Shown: positions 54,027 to 62,469 of the stretch, piece after piece
Layout of the letters: every line of letters begins with the position of its first letter
Position numbering within the stretch: the stretch's first letter is position 1
Source: Curtobacterium sp. MCBA15_012
Lineage (GTDB): Bacteria; Actinomycetota; Actinomycetes; Actinomycetales; Microbacteriaceae
DNA: 64,000 bases
Assembly (NCBI RefSeq): GCF_001864935.2
Contig: NZ_CP126267.1
Coordinates: 186,001 to 250,000 of the forward strand
Direction of reading: 5' to 3'
Notes under the pieces: generated by a model
Databases searched by the model: none
Seen by the model: the letters and a program-made list of their open reading frames with translations, nothing else
Told to the model about the DNA's origin: nothing
Program-made: the position numbers and the translations under genes

Positions 54027-55613
54027 TCAGACGGTGTGCGCCGCGGCATAGGCGTCGGTCACATGCTTCGGAAGGCGTCCCCGAACGCCTACTTCGTACC
54101 CGGAAGCAGCCGCCCAGGCGCGGATGGACGATGGTGACGCTGCCGCCGGAGTAGTTGGCGTCACGGCGGTCAATACCTTCGTGGGCAGCGGGGTTGCGAG
54201 CACGGGCTGCCCGCCTGCCGGCTGCAGATGCTGCAGGAGCACCTCGAAGATGTCCGGATGTACGTGGCGGGTACCTAACTCCCGTGCTTTCGCGAATTTG
54301 CCGCCGGAGAACGACCCGTCAGTCACGAGTATCACCGTGAGGCGGGAAACGGAACTGATCACCCGGACACCGAGTTCCTCGGCTCGTTGTTCGAGGCGGA
54401 GACGCTGCGTCTCGTCGCAGCCGGTGAACGCCACTCGGTCCCCAACCCGCAACGGTTCACCGTGGGGCCACGGGTCTGGCAGCGGGCCAAGGCCGGCGCC
54501 CAGACGGGTGTGCCGAGCGGCGTCCGCCCGGTCAAGGACCTGCTTCACCTTCGAGTCCGCAACACCAAGCAGTGACGCAACCGTCTTCAACTCACGACGT
54601 TCATCGTGGGAGACACGTCCGTCATCGACCGCTCGATGCGCCAGGGCAAGCAGAAACGCTTCATGCGCTGCGCGCACGTCCGACGGGGACAGCTCGAATT
54701 CGGCGACCAGCTCCTGCAACGCGTCCGCTTCCGCGTCGCTGATGTCGCCGTCCTCGAGCGCGTCGAACAGCATCTCCACGTACGAGGTCGTGCCAACGGG
54801 CGCACCCTCCTCAACGACCTCCAGAAGAGACAATGCGGTCAGCTGCTGCAGCAACGGCGGTGCGGACGGCTTCGGCGGGGTGATCCGGATTGGACGAGCT
54901 CGCACACTCCCGCCGATAGCGCGTTGCTCCGCTGGGAGCGGCGGGCGGACCGGCGACGCCGGCCAGTCAGTACTTCGAGCAGCGGCTAACGCTTCCAACA
55001 GAACCGGATCCGGACCGCCGTTCACCGTCACATACGCGCCGAGCAGACCCGCTGCCGCTCGCGCGTCTCCCAGCGCCGAATGGGCGTCGTCGAGACGCAC
55101 TCCGACCGACCAACAGCAGTCCACGAGGCGGCGACGGTCCATGTCTGGCAGGTACGCGTAGCTGGCGTCCAACGTGCAGTACGCGGCGATCCACGGAACA
55201 CTCCACCCGGCGGCCTTCAACTCATTGCGGAGGAACGCCAAGTCGAACTTCGCATTGTGCGCCACCACCGCAAGACCCGACAGGGCTGCTATCACGGTCG
55301 GTGCTGCGTCTGCAAACCGTGGCTGTCCGACAACATCCGCCTGCGTGATCCCATGGATGTGCGTAGCGCCGACCGGACCTTCAGGGTCAAACCGCGATAC
55401 CCACTCGTCAACCACCGCGCCGGACTCATCCAGCCGGACGATCGCGAGTTCGAGGATGCGATCCCGCCGCGGAGAAAGGCCGGTCGTCTCAACGTCGATG
55501 ACGGCGAAGGCTGGAATCTTGCCTAGGACGGGCGCAACCCGGACCGGCGGTGTCACGGGCTCCGGATTGGCAGGGCGGCCCCGACGTCCTAGTAGCCACT
55601 TCCACAGACCCAC
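54027..55613 (-). CDS. DEDDh exonuclease-TerB-BRCT-Lsr2 fusion protein
   Basis: 528 residues from a GTG. Residues 34-195 are a DnaQ-like 3'-5' exonuclease with the full DEDDh set: Asp40 and Glu42 (VIDVETTG), Asp124 (HNAKFDLAF), His178 and Asp183 (DDAHSALGDA). Residues about 275-365 are helical and acidic like TerB/tellurite-type domains (DGDISDAEADALQELVAEF; DDGRVSHDERRELKTVASLLGV). Residues about 385-455 are a BRCT domain (GDRVAFTGCDETQRLRLEQRAEELGVRVISSVSRLTVILVTDGS). The last 40 are an Lsr2-type DNA-binding domain with RGR at 511-513. It should act on DNA ends, perhaps on AT-rich foreign DNA (inference). A palindrome lies 93 bp upstream. Confidence 0.85.
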   Translation of the reverse strand: MGLWKWLLGRRGRPANPEPVTPPVRVAPVLGKIPAFAVIDVETTGLSPRRDRILELAIVRLDESGAVVDEWVSRFDPEGPVGATHIHGITQADVVGQPRFADAAPTVIAALSGLAVVAHNAKFDLAFLRNELKAAGWSVPWIAAYCTLDASYAYLPDMDRRRLVDCCWSVGVRLDDAHSALGDARAAAGLLGAYVTVNGGPDPVLLEALAAARSTDWPASPVRPPLPAEQRAIGGSVRARPIRITPPKPSAPPLLQQLTALSLLEVVEEGAPVGTTSYVEMLFDALEDGDISDAEADALQELVAEFELSPSDVRAAHEAFLLALAHRAVDDGRVSHDERRELKTVASLLGVADSKVKQVLDRADAARHTRLGAGLGPLPDPWPHGEPLRVGDRVAFTGCDETQRLRLEQRAEELGVRVISSVSRLTVILVTDGSFSGGKFAKARELGTRHVHPDIFEVLLQHLQPAGGQPVLATPLPTKVLTAVTPTTPAAASPSSIRAWAAASGYEVGVRGRLPKHVTDAYAAAHTV

Positions 55614-56086
55614 AACATCACCCCTTCAGCAGCAAGTACGTCGTCACAGCAGGAGACTGACGCTCGAACCACGGTAGAAGAAGGGTGCTTGCTTGCACTT
55701 CGAGCTTGATACCCCAGAACGGGGTATCGACCGCCCTTGGACTGAACCCGGTCAGCAGCGGCTTTGCCCCAGACCGTGACGACGCTATCGACCTGGTCTT
55801 CGCTCGCACCGAGACTGCCCGTTCCGGAAAGCTGCAGCACGCCCGACCGTGGTCTGCTTCATTGTGGGCTGGGTGAAGTTCACCGACGGAGGAGCCGGGC
55901 TACCCGGCGGAAGTCCGGAGACTGGGTCGGCGCTCATCGCGTTCGGCTCAGCGGTGGAACAGGTTGAGCTCGGGCTCCACGCCCGAGGGCGCCGCATCGA
56001 CGTGTGAGCCACCGTCCGTGGCGCAGCCGATGACTGATTCCGAGCATCTTCGTCCGTTACCGGCTCGGTCGTTCGCCGGGCGTGAT
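55614..56086. other. Gap with a regulatory palindrome
   Basis: About 470 bases with no supported gene. It holds the palindrome at 55706. Confidence 0.45.
55706..55730. promoter_or_regulatory. GATACCCC palindrome upstream of the exonuclease fusion
   Basis: GATACCCC-AGAAC-GGGGTATC has perfect 8-bp arms, extending to 10 with one wobble. It lies 93 bp upstream of the exonuclease fusion gene and resembles the site at 58180. G/C-tract palindromes of this shape are known for CsoR-type regulators, but no such gene is in the window. Confidence 0.65.
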
Positions 56087-57205
56087 TCAGGCGAACACGG
56101 CGTACACGTTGCAGTTCGGGAACTTGTTGCAATGCCGGAGCATGCCCGCTTCGAAGTTGCGGTACCGGCGTTCCATGCCCTTCGCCGCTTTGGGGCTCTT
56201 CTTCCACGGGTCAAAGCTGTCGATGCCGTGGACGCAGAGCGGTGCGTCCGCTCCGTCGTCGAACACGTCGAATTTTCTTGAGTTCCGGATCTTCCGGTGA
56301 AACACGCGCTCCCCGACAGCCAGGACGCGGCTGCGGGGCGGTTCGACGTCGTCGGTGACTCCCATGATTGTCACGATCAGGCGGCGCAGGAGCACCTGCC
56401 AGGGCAGCTCCCGCGGATCCAGATGTGTCATTCGGCCCTCAAGTCCGTCCGGCACGCGCTGCGCTGCGGCCGGATCGAGCACGACGACGTGCGCTGACCT
56501 CGGAACCTCAACCGGCGCGTTCGTACTTTGGCTCTCGAGGCGCAAATCGACGGCGAACGAACTACCGATGGTGCCCAAATCATCACGCCAGGTGGCAGGA
56601 ACGTCGACGTTTCCTGGTACGTCCGCGGTTCCGGCGACGATGATCACCGGGTCGCGTTCGCGGCGAGCCCGACGCGGCATTGGGTACTCACGCAGGTAGT
56701 GAAGAGACTGACGGCCGACGTCGCCGAAGTCGTCGTCGTTGGTGATGTCAAGGATGTCCATCTCCACATCGACGGACTCGACGCGCGGCGGCTGCCGAGG
56801 TGCGCCGCGTTGTTCTACCTGAGGGAGCAGTGACGCGCGCAGCACGATTCTGATGTCACTGTCCGCGAGCAGGTCAGAACGTTCGCGCTCCCGCTGCAGG
56901 ATGACTCCCTGCAGGACCTCTAGGGGAATGTCCCCGCGCTGCAGGGCCAGCGACGGATTCGAAACGACGTGCACCGCTGCGGCAGCAGCGAGATCCGGCT
57001 CGAGGCCCTGGGCTTCCAGCCGCCCGATGATGTCGTCGATGAAGGCGATGTCGGAGACCACGCTCAATGCGTTCAACAGCGGCGCACCGGAGGTGCGGAT
57101 GGCTGCTTGGACTGCCGCTGGCGCATCGTGCACACCAATAAGGTCCTGCGCCGTGAGGTAGTCACGGGCGTGATCGCTGAGCGATCTGTGTGGCTTCTTG
57201 CCCAT
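56087..57205 (-). CDS. Hypothetical protein paired with the LOTUS protein
   Basis: 372 residues. The N-terminal half is helical (VVSDIAFIDDIIGRLEAQGLEPDLAAAAAVHVV). The middle is acidic, then a beta-rich section (SSFAVDLRLESQSTNAPVEVPRSAHVVVLDPAA). The C-terminus has FDDGADAPLCVHGIDSFDPWKKSPKAAKG..RRYRNFEAGMLRHCNKFPNC, with Cys/His that may bind metal. No family recognised. It starts 12 bp after the stop of the LOTUS-domain gene, so the two form an operon. Confidence 0.65.
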   Translation of the reverse strand: MGKKPHRSLSDHARDYLTAQDLIGVHDAPAAVQAAIRTSGAPLLNALSVVSDIAFIDDIIGRLEAQGLEPDLAAAAAVHVVSNPSLALQRGDIPLEVLQGVILQRERERSDLLADSDIRIVLRASLLPQVEQRGAPRQPPRVESVDVEMDILDITNDDDFGDVGRQSLHYLREYPMPRRARRERDPVIIVAGTADVPGNVDVPATWRDDLGTIGSSFAVDLRLESQSTNAPVEVPRSAHVVVLDPAAAQRVPDGLEGRMTHLDPRELPWQVLLRRLIVTIMGVTDDVEPPRSRVLAVGERVFHRKIRNSRKFDVFDDGADAPLCVHGIDSFDPWKKSPKAAKGMERRYRNFEAGMLRHCNKFPNCNVYAVFA

Positions 57206-57217
57206 TCGGGTGGTCTC

Positions 57218-58159
57218 TCACTTCTGGATGAGATAGACCGCCGGAATCGGGATCGCGGACAGTTCAGTGGCACTCATCTGGTCGATGACGGAGTGCAGTC
57301 TCGCACGAAGATCGCTCACAATGTCACCACCGGGCGCGTCGTGTGTCGGCTGGCCGGCAGGTCGTAGCCCGCCCATGCTTGGAGCAGCTCCGACAACCTG
57401 CGGCGCAGAAGCTGAGGCCTTTCTGCTCTCAGGACTCCGCCGGCGCTCCAGAACCGCTCCAGGGTTGACCTCATTGCGCACCGCCCAGCGTCGCACGTGG
57501 TCGCCGACTCGCGCCTGCAGCTCGGATGCCCACGCACGATCTCGCCCGAGCGCCGTCAACACCTTTCGGAACGCGCCACGCGCCGCATCCAAGCCAATCG
57601 TCGGCAGCAACTGGTCGGTTTCCGTCGCCGGCAGCGAACGCGCGAACTCGCGCATCCACTCGAACTGCATCTCCTGCGTCACCGGCTCGACTGCGACGAA
57701 TCGCTCGGGGTTACTGACCCACGCGGGTGACCCGTCTTCGGCAGCCGGGTACATGAACGCCCGCGACGCAACGCTGTCCCAGAGGCGCACGTAGGACGGT
57801 TCCCAATCGACAACGATGGGCCACACCGCCCCACGCACCCGCTGATGCTCTCGCGGCGGATCCTCGCGGGCAACGGGCGTCGTCGCAGCGGAGTCCCACG
57901 GGCTGACGAACGGATGACGATTGTCGCCGACACGAGTGATGCGGATGAGCTGTTCCTGCTCGGCCGCGTCAAGGAAGTCGATGAACTTCTTGTAACCGAG
58001 TCGACGCTGGTCGTCCGGGAACGTCGGAGCACCAGCGGTCAGCACGCTCTTCAAATGAGCGGCGGACGTGCCGGGTGCCCCCGTGAACAACTCGGTGACA
58101 GTCGTGACCAGGTGGGAGAACGTTGCAGCGCGGTCGACGGCGATGGGCTGCGGTTCCAT
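57218..58159 (-). CDS. LOTUS/OST-HTH-domain protein
   Basis: 313 residues from the ATG at 58159 (AGGAG site). Residues about 28-85 (AAHLKSVLTAGAPTFPDDQRRLGYKKFIDFLDAAEQEQLIRI) match the LOTUS/OST-HTH pattern: a winged helix with P-x-F near the middle and G-[YF]-xx-F-x-x-F-L after it. Bacterial LOTUS domains are linked to RNA/G-quadruplex binding and often to NYN/PIN nucleases. The remainder is unfamiliar (AWVSNPERFVAVEPVTQEMQFEWMREFARSL). It is followed by an unknown gene and preceded by the palindrome at 58180. Confidence 0.7.
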   Translation of the reverse strand: MEPQPIAVDRAATFSHLVTTVTELFTGAPGTSAAHLKSVLTAGAPTFPDDQRRLGYKKFIDFLDAAEQEQLIRITRVGDNRHPFVSPWDSAATTPVAREDPPREHQRVRGAVWPIVVDWEPSYVRLWDSVASRAFMYPAAEDGSPAWVSNPERFVAVEPVTQEMQFEWMREFARSLPATETDQLLPTIGLDAARGAFRKVLTALGRDRAWASELQARVGDHVRRWAVRNEVNPGAVLERRRSPESRKASASAPQVVGAAPSMGGLRPAGQPTHDAPGGDIVSDLRARLHSVIDQMSATELSAIPIPAVYLIQK

Positions 58160-58889
58160 GAGGCGACTCCTAATACTGAGATACCCCCTCACAGAATGAG
58201 GAGGTATCCGTTGAAAAGTCGCCGACTGCAGATCTTTCCAGTGACCACACCCTTGCCATCGTCCTAAAGCGACGCATCCAAGGATCCCCGTGGGGTGACA
58301 GTCTCAGTTGACGCGTCAAACGCGAGTACTGAGGCCGACACGCAGGATCCCCGCCGGGATTGCTGCCAGCGGGTCGTGCATGTCTGTGGTTTGATCGAGC
58401 CCCGACGGGGCCGACGGCGTATGCAGTTGTTGGTTCCCACGGTTAGTGGGAATTGCGTCCTACAGTACGCGCCCGTCCTCGACAGCGTCAACTTGGGACG
58501 GCGTGTCGCTTGACAAGTCGCGGGAGGCCGCTCGACAGGGAGGTGTCGTCGAGCCCAGGGGGAGCCCGAAGGGAGCTTGCCCGGGTGCCGCAGGTGAGTG
58601 GAGCTTGGACGGGGCAACGCAGGGTCGGGGATGGCTGGACGAGGTCGAAGTCGAGGACGGCCTTCTGGAGCCGGATGATGACATCGCCTCCTTTGCCGGA
58701 TGTGTCGTTCAAGGCACCGCAAGCTAGGGTGCTGCGCGTGTGGCGACGCGACGTCGAGCCGACGCCATCACGGAGTGATCTAGCGCTCAGTCGTGTTCTC
58801 CACGCCTGGTCGGAGGTGAAGTGTGTGAAGCATGAAAATGCCGGCCCGCCGCCTAGAAATCTTGACTCGGATACCTCCGGAGGAGCGAA
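58160..58889. other. Gap between divergent gene pairs
   Basis: About 730 bases. It contains the palindrome at 58180 and, at its right end, the GGAGGAG ribosome site of the next gene. No supported gene. Confidence 0.45.
58180..58208. promoter_or_regulatory. GATACC palindrome upstream of the LOTUS operon
   Basis: GATACCCCCTCA-CAGAA-TGAGGAGGTATC has 12-bp arms with one mismatch, 21 bp upstream of the LOTUS gene. It shares the GATACCCC...GG(G)GTATC outline and 5-nt centre with the site at 55706. Confidence 0.65.
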
Positions 58890-59582
58890 ATGAGCCCGAG
58901 CATCACTGACTGGATCGGCGCCGGTGCTGCAGTCGCGACCTTCGCGGTGGCACTCGTTGCCCTGCTCTTCGCTCGCGGGCAGATTCTCGAGGCGAAAGCC
59001 GCGCGTACTCAAGCTGCGGCTCTCGAGACTGAACAGGCGCAACCGTACGTCGTCATGTACACAGAGCCCAGCGGCGCGACCCAACTACTCATCGATCTGG
59101 TAATCCGCAACTATGGACAGACCAGCGCCACCAACGTCAGAATCGCGCTAGACCCTTGGCCGCAGCGATCGCCCGATCCGGGAAGTGCGGAGTCGGAGCC
59201 GGTCGCGCTTCCTGACGTGATCCCGGTCCTTGCTCCCGGCCAGGAGTGGCGGACGGTGTGGGACAGCTCGAACGACCGCCGCGACACAAATCTTCCGGAT
59301 CGGCACACGGGACAGCTCACGTACGAAGGCATCGGCCATGAGTCGAGAACTTCTGACGTAGTTCTCGACTGGAGTGTCTACAAGACGCGCCGTTGGGTTG
59401 AGGTCCGGTCCATCCACGACGCAGCTCAAGCGCTTCGTGACATCCGGAGCGAGCTCAAGAAGTGGACCGAAGGCGCCCGGGGCGGCCTCGCAGTGTTCAC
59501 GCGGGACGGCGATGCCCGAGACGACGCTCGTCGAGCGCAGCTGGAATCGTTTCGGGAGCGCGCGAGGGAAGAACGGTCATGA
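58890..59582 (+). CDS. Membrane-anchored hypothetical protein
   Basis: 230 residues. One membrane helix (WIGAGAAVATFAVALVALLFA), then a charged helix (RGQILEAKAARTQAAALETEQ), a beta-sandwich-like region (PYVVMYTEPSGATQLLIDLVIRNYGQTSATNVRIAL) and a charged tail. This layout is common among actinobacterial proteins of unknown function near mobile elements. GGAGGAG lies just before the ATG. It overlaps the next gene by 4 bp (ATGA). Confidence 0.7.
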   Translation: MSPSITDWIGAGAAVATFAVALVALLFARGQILEAKAARTQAAALETEQAQPYVVMYTEPSGATQLLIDLVIRNYGQTSATNVRIALDPWPQRSPDPGSAESEPVALPDVIPVLAPGQEWRTVWDSSNDRRDTNLPDRHTGQLTYEGIGHESRTSDVVLDWSVYKTRRWVEVRSIHDAAQALRDIRSELKKWTEGARGGLAVFTRDGDARDDARRAQLESFRERAREERS

Positions 59583-60256
59583 CCGACCGCCCGTACACCG
59601 ATGAGGAGAATCAGTTCATCCTCAGGCCGAGTCCAACACACCAAGACGTGCTGCGTCTGTCGCAGGCGGCGGATGAGCTCGGGTACCGGCTGCTCTTCGC
59701 GCGCCGCCCGCTCAGCTTCACGCTTGAACAAGTGCAGTCAATCCTCGCCGATCGCGGGTCGAGTGCGTTCATGCAAATGATGGTGGCCGCGGAAGACATC
59801 TCTCCGAAAGCACCACCACGAGACGCCGAGGAGTTCCTCAAAGCGCGACTGGCCAAGCTCAAACCAGAATACGAACTGCTCATCGTGGATCCCTACCTAT
59901 TCACGAAGTCCCGCCGCCACGACGCTGCTGAATACGCCGAGGCCGTCGCGCGGCTGATTACGCCGCTCCTCACCTCGTCGGTGGTCGTCCGAATGATCGC
60001 CAGCGCACAAGCAAGCCACCCCGACGTCGAAGAAGCAGTGCGCTCCCGCCTGACAGCCGTGTGCTCCGGATCACGACTCGTGGTCGCCTACTCCGAAGAC
60101 TTCCATGACCGATTTTGGATCGCTGACCGCAATCGAGGGCTCGTCGTAGGTACGTCGCTGAACGGTATCGGCAGCAAGATCTTCCTCGTGGACGAGCTTC
60201 GATCGTCGGACGTCGTCTCGGTGCTCGACGCTGTCGCGTCGCTGCTCGGCGACTGA
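59579..60256 (+). CDS. PLD-like phosphodiesterase-family protein
   Basis: 225 residues. The C-terminal SEDFHDRFWIADRNRGLVVGTSLNGIGSKIFLVDEL contains H-x-R-x4-D, the HKD motif of phospholipase-D-like enzymes with Arg in place of Lys. It is followed by the G-x-S-x-N-G that usually comes after it. Only one such motif is present, so it might dimerise or use a degenerate first half. The middle (LLIVDPYLFTKSRR) fits the fold. It is translationally coupled to the membrane protein upstream, which may anchor it or act as its partner. Confidence 0.7.
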   Translation: MTDRPYTDEENQFILRPSPTHQDVLRLSQAADELGYRLLFARRPLSFTLEQVQSILADRGSSAFMQMMVAAEDISPKAPPRDAEEFLKARLAKLKPEYELLIVDPYLFTKSRRHDAAEYAEAVARLITPLLTSSVVVRMIASAQASHPDVEEAVRSRLTAVCSGSRLVVAYSEDFHDRFWIADRNRGLVVGTSLNGIGSKIFLVDELRSSDVVSVLDAVASLLGD

Positions 60257-60813
60257 GGTTGGCCAGCCTGTTCGGGCCGTTGAGAGCTGAGCCCGAAGCC
60301 AACGGCTCGCGCCAGCAGTTGCGGTCCAGGCCGGGGCTGCATTCAACGCGGTCGACGGGCTCATTGCTGAGAGGCGTTGCGTACAAGCCAAGCATCGTGA
60401 AGCCGGTCTCGTTCAAGTGACTGTCGCGTTCAGCGGGCCACGACCCGGTGAAACCGCGGCCAGGGGTGCCCTCCCACCGATCGCACTCGTACACCGGCCC
60501 CTCCGGCCAGCATGTGTCACAGGCCGGCATGGCCTTGCTCGCCCGTCCGCATCTCATCCGTCCGCGGGAAAACGGGGTCCTCCTCGGGGGAAACCCAGGT
60601 TCAAGACCCTCACCACTCGTCCCTGAACTGGGCTTTTGGAGAAACACAAACGGCCCGCCAGCGCAAAGAGCCCCAGATCACCGTTACGACGGGGATCCGG
60701 GGCTCTTTCAATTCGACCTGTCAGCTCCTCCGGTAACCAGGCGGTAACGGACCTTCTCGCAGCAAGTGTGAGCAACCACACTTCGGGCCGCAGCCACCAC
60801 TGGCGTTAGCCCT
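60257..60813. other. Gap with a terminator
   Basis: About 550 bases without a supported gene. It contains the hairpin at 60665. Confidence 0.45.
60665..60708 (+). terminator. Hairpin, AAAGAGCCCC / GGGGCTCTTT
   Basis: Perfect 10-bp arms with a 24-nt loop. The right arm ends in TTT, and the left arm begins AAA, so it could work in either direction. It lies between the PLD-like gene and the convergent VbhA-like gene. Confidence 0.7.
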
Positions 60814-61071
60814 TCAAGGTCGATGGTGAGTTGCGCGCAGCTTCTCGATGATGCGAGCCGCTGCTTCGTCACCGGTGACGGTGCCAGCGGCGATCTGCCT
60901 GCCGAGCTCACGGGTTTCCTCGTCGGTGACCTGGTGGTCGGCGGCGCCGAGTGCGGCGTCAGCGCGGGTGATCGCGCGCTGGATCTCGGCGTCGGTGCGT
61001 GCTGGCGCGGTCTCGCGCCGCTTCGCGGTGCCGGACCCGGTGACGGCCTGCAGGTGGGTTGCCTGGCGCAT
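60814..61071 (-). CDS. VbhA-like antitoxin domain protein
   Basis: 85 residues, ATG with a GGAG site. The C-terminal half reads VTDEETRELGRQIAAGTVTGDEAAARIIEKL. This is similar to the VbhA antitoxin helix pair (ELxRRxLAGExSxDEAxARxL) that holds a Fic-domain toxin inactive. The N-terminus is basic. No Fic gene is found next to it; downstream (to the left) lies a terminator. It may be an orphan or a small regulatory protein of a mobile element. Confidence 0.5.
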   Translation of the reverse strand: MRQATHLQAVTGSGTAKRRETAPARTDAEIQRAITRADAALGAADHQVTDEETRELGRQIAAGTVTGDEAAARIIEKLRATHHRP

Positions 61072-62073
61072 GGCGGCTCCGTTTCGTACGGGTCCAGTTT
61101 ACCGGCGGGGCCTGGCGTTCTGAAGGGATTTCGCGGTCTTCGAGCGCCCGAGGGGGGTGCTCCGTTTCGGATAACAGGCACTATCACCGGCGTGAATCGT
61201 GACCCTTGAAGTGACATGGAGCTGAGCATGTGAGTGAAGAGTTGGCTGTCGCGCAGGCCGGCCGTCGTGCGACTGCTCGGACCAGTGCCGATCGGCATCC
61301 ACGGTTGGCCAGTAGGCGATCTCGTCCGTGGCGGGGCGTCCGTATGGCGCAGCCGAGTGAGAATCAAATCGGACGGGGCATCTGCGACGCCGCGGCGCGC
61401 GAGAGGGTTGAACTACGCCGCCCGGCCGATCGCGGACCGGCTTACGGCACATGACAGCACCCATAGACAGCGTGCTTCAAGGCGCTGTCGACGGCGGATC
61501 AACGCGCAGACCTCGAGCTGAGGGAGTTCAACACCCGTCGCACCGTCGTGTCGAAGGGGGGGCACCGGGCGCCCCTTCCGAACGCTCCGCCTCGGTCAGC
61601 TTTCCCCGTCTTTGAGCCAGCTGATGAGGTCAGACCCACACCCCGAGAGCCCTGCCTTGCTACCGGCAAAGTCAGTGCAGTTTCAGGGCACAGGCCACTC
61701 CGACACGCCCGCTGAAGTTCTACACACCCTGTGGAATGCGCAACAGGCCTTGTGGATGGGTCCGGCCAGCAGCTAGTGAATATGCGGGATTCCGGGGTGC
61801 GAACACCTGTCCCCCTTGTGGAGAACTCGCGCCGGGAACTACATGGTTGTAACACTTCATCTTGTGGTCAAGGTCAGTGTCGGACCCCAGATGTAGTATT
61901 GGCGGTGAAGAGCAAGGCCCCTGGTCGGAGAGTCCGACCGAGGTCGGTCTCCGCAACAGGGGCCCGTGGATTCCGCCAAGAATCACCCACGAGCTTAGCC
62001 CGCCGATGACGACGTGACGCACCCGCGTGACTCCTCGCGGCAGGCGCGGAGGTCAGCTGGTCAGGAGACCGCA
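61072..62073. other. Long gap before the small-gene cluster
   Basis: About 1 kb with no supported gene. From about 61905 it holds strong nested hairpins, listed separately. Confidence 0.45.
61905..61998 (+). ncRNA. Candidate structured RNA or leader
   Basis: GGCCCCTG (61916-61923) pairs with CAGGGGCC (61957-61964). Inside, CGGAGA pairs with TCTCCG or, alternatively, GTCGGA with TCCGAC. Just after, CGTGG pairs with CCACG. These nested and competing stems sit upstream of four small genes on the same strand. They could be a regulatory leader or a short RNA; no known class is recognised. Confidence 0.4.
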
Positions 62074-62223
62074 ATGCCCCGTCGGATCACGGTTCGGGTG
62101 AAGACCCGCACCTACACCATCACGTGCCCGCACTGCCGACACGCCCATCGGAACATCGCCGCCTACGTCCGCGGAGTCAACGTCCTCTGCGACTCCTGCC
62201 GTCGTTCGTTCCGGACGCCGTAG
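62074..62223 (+). CDS. Small zinc-ribbon protein
   Basis: 49 residues: MPRRITVRVKTRTYTITCPHCRHAHRN...VLCDSCRRSF. Two CxxC knuckles form a zinc ribbon after a basic start. CAGGAGACC lies before the ATG. Such proteins are typical of phage and conjugative elements. Confidence 0.65.
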   Translation: MPRRITVRVKTRTYTITCPHCRHAHRNIAAYVRGVNVLCDSCRRSFRTP

Positions 62224-62263
62224 CCCTACATCACGACGACACCTCAGGGAGGAGGTGATCAAG

Positions 62264-62407
62264 ATGGGAAAGCCCTCGACCCGCGTCACGAGCAAGAGCG
62301 TGGCGAAGAAGGCATCGGCAGCACTTCGCGACGGCCGGTCATCTGCCCGCACCCGCAGCATCGCGGCCAGCGCCCTGGCGCAGGCAGCAACGAAGCGCTC
62401 CAAGTAA
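62264..62407 (+). CDS. Small basic protein
   Basis: 47 residues, MGKPSTRVTSKSVAKKASAALRDGRSSARTRSIAASALAQ..., rich in Lys, Arg, Ser and Ala. A very strong site (GGAGGAGGTGATC) precedes the ATG. Short helical basic proteins like this accompany actinobacterial mobile elements. Function unknown, possibly nucleic-acid binding. Confidence 0.65.
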   Translation: MGKPSTRVTSKSVAKKASAALRDGRSSARTRSIAASALAQAATKRSK

Positions 62408-62469
62408 CGGATGGCGGGCGCACCGATCAGCGGTGCGCCCGCCTCCACCTCGACGAAGGGATAGCCACC

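Noticed and set aside
60590..60620. Another T-loop-like GGTTCAAGACC
   Set aside because: No cloverleaf can be built around it on either strand.
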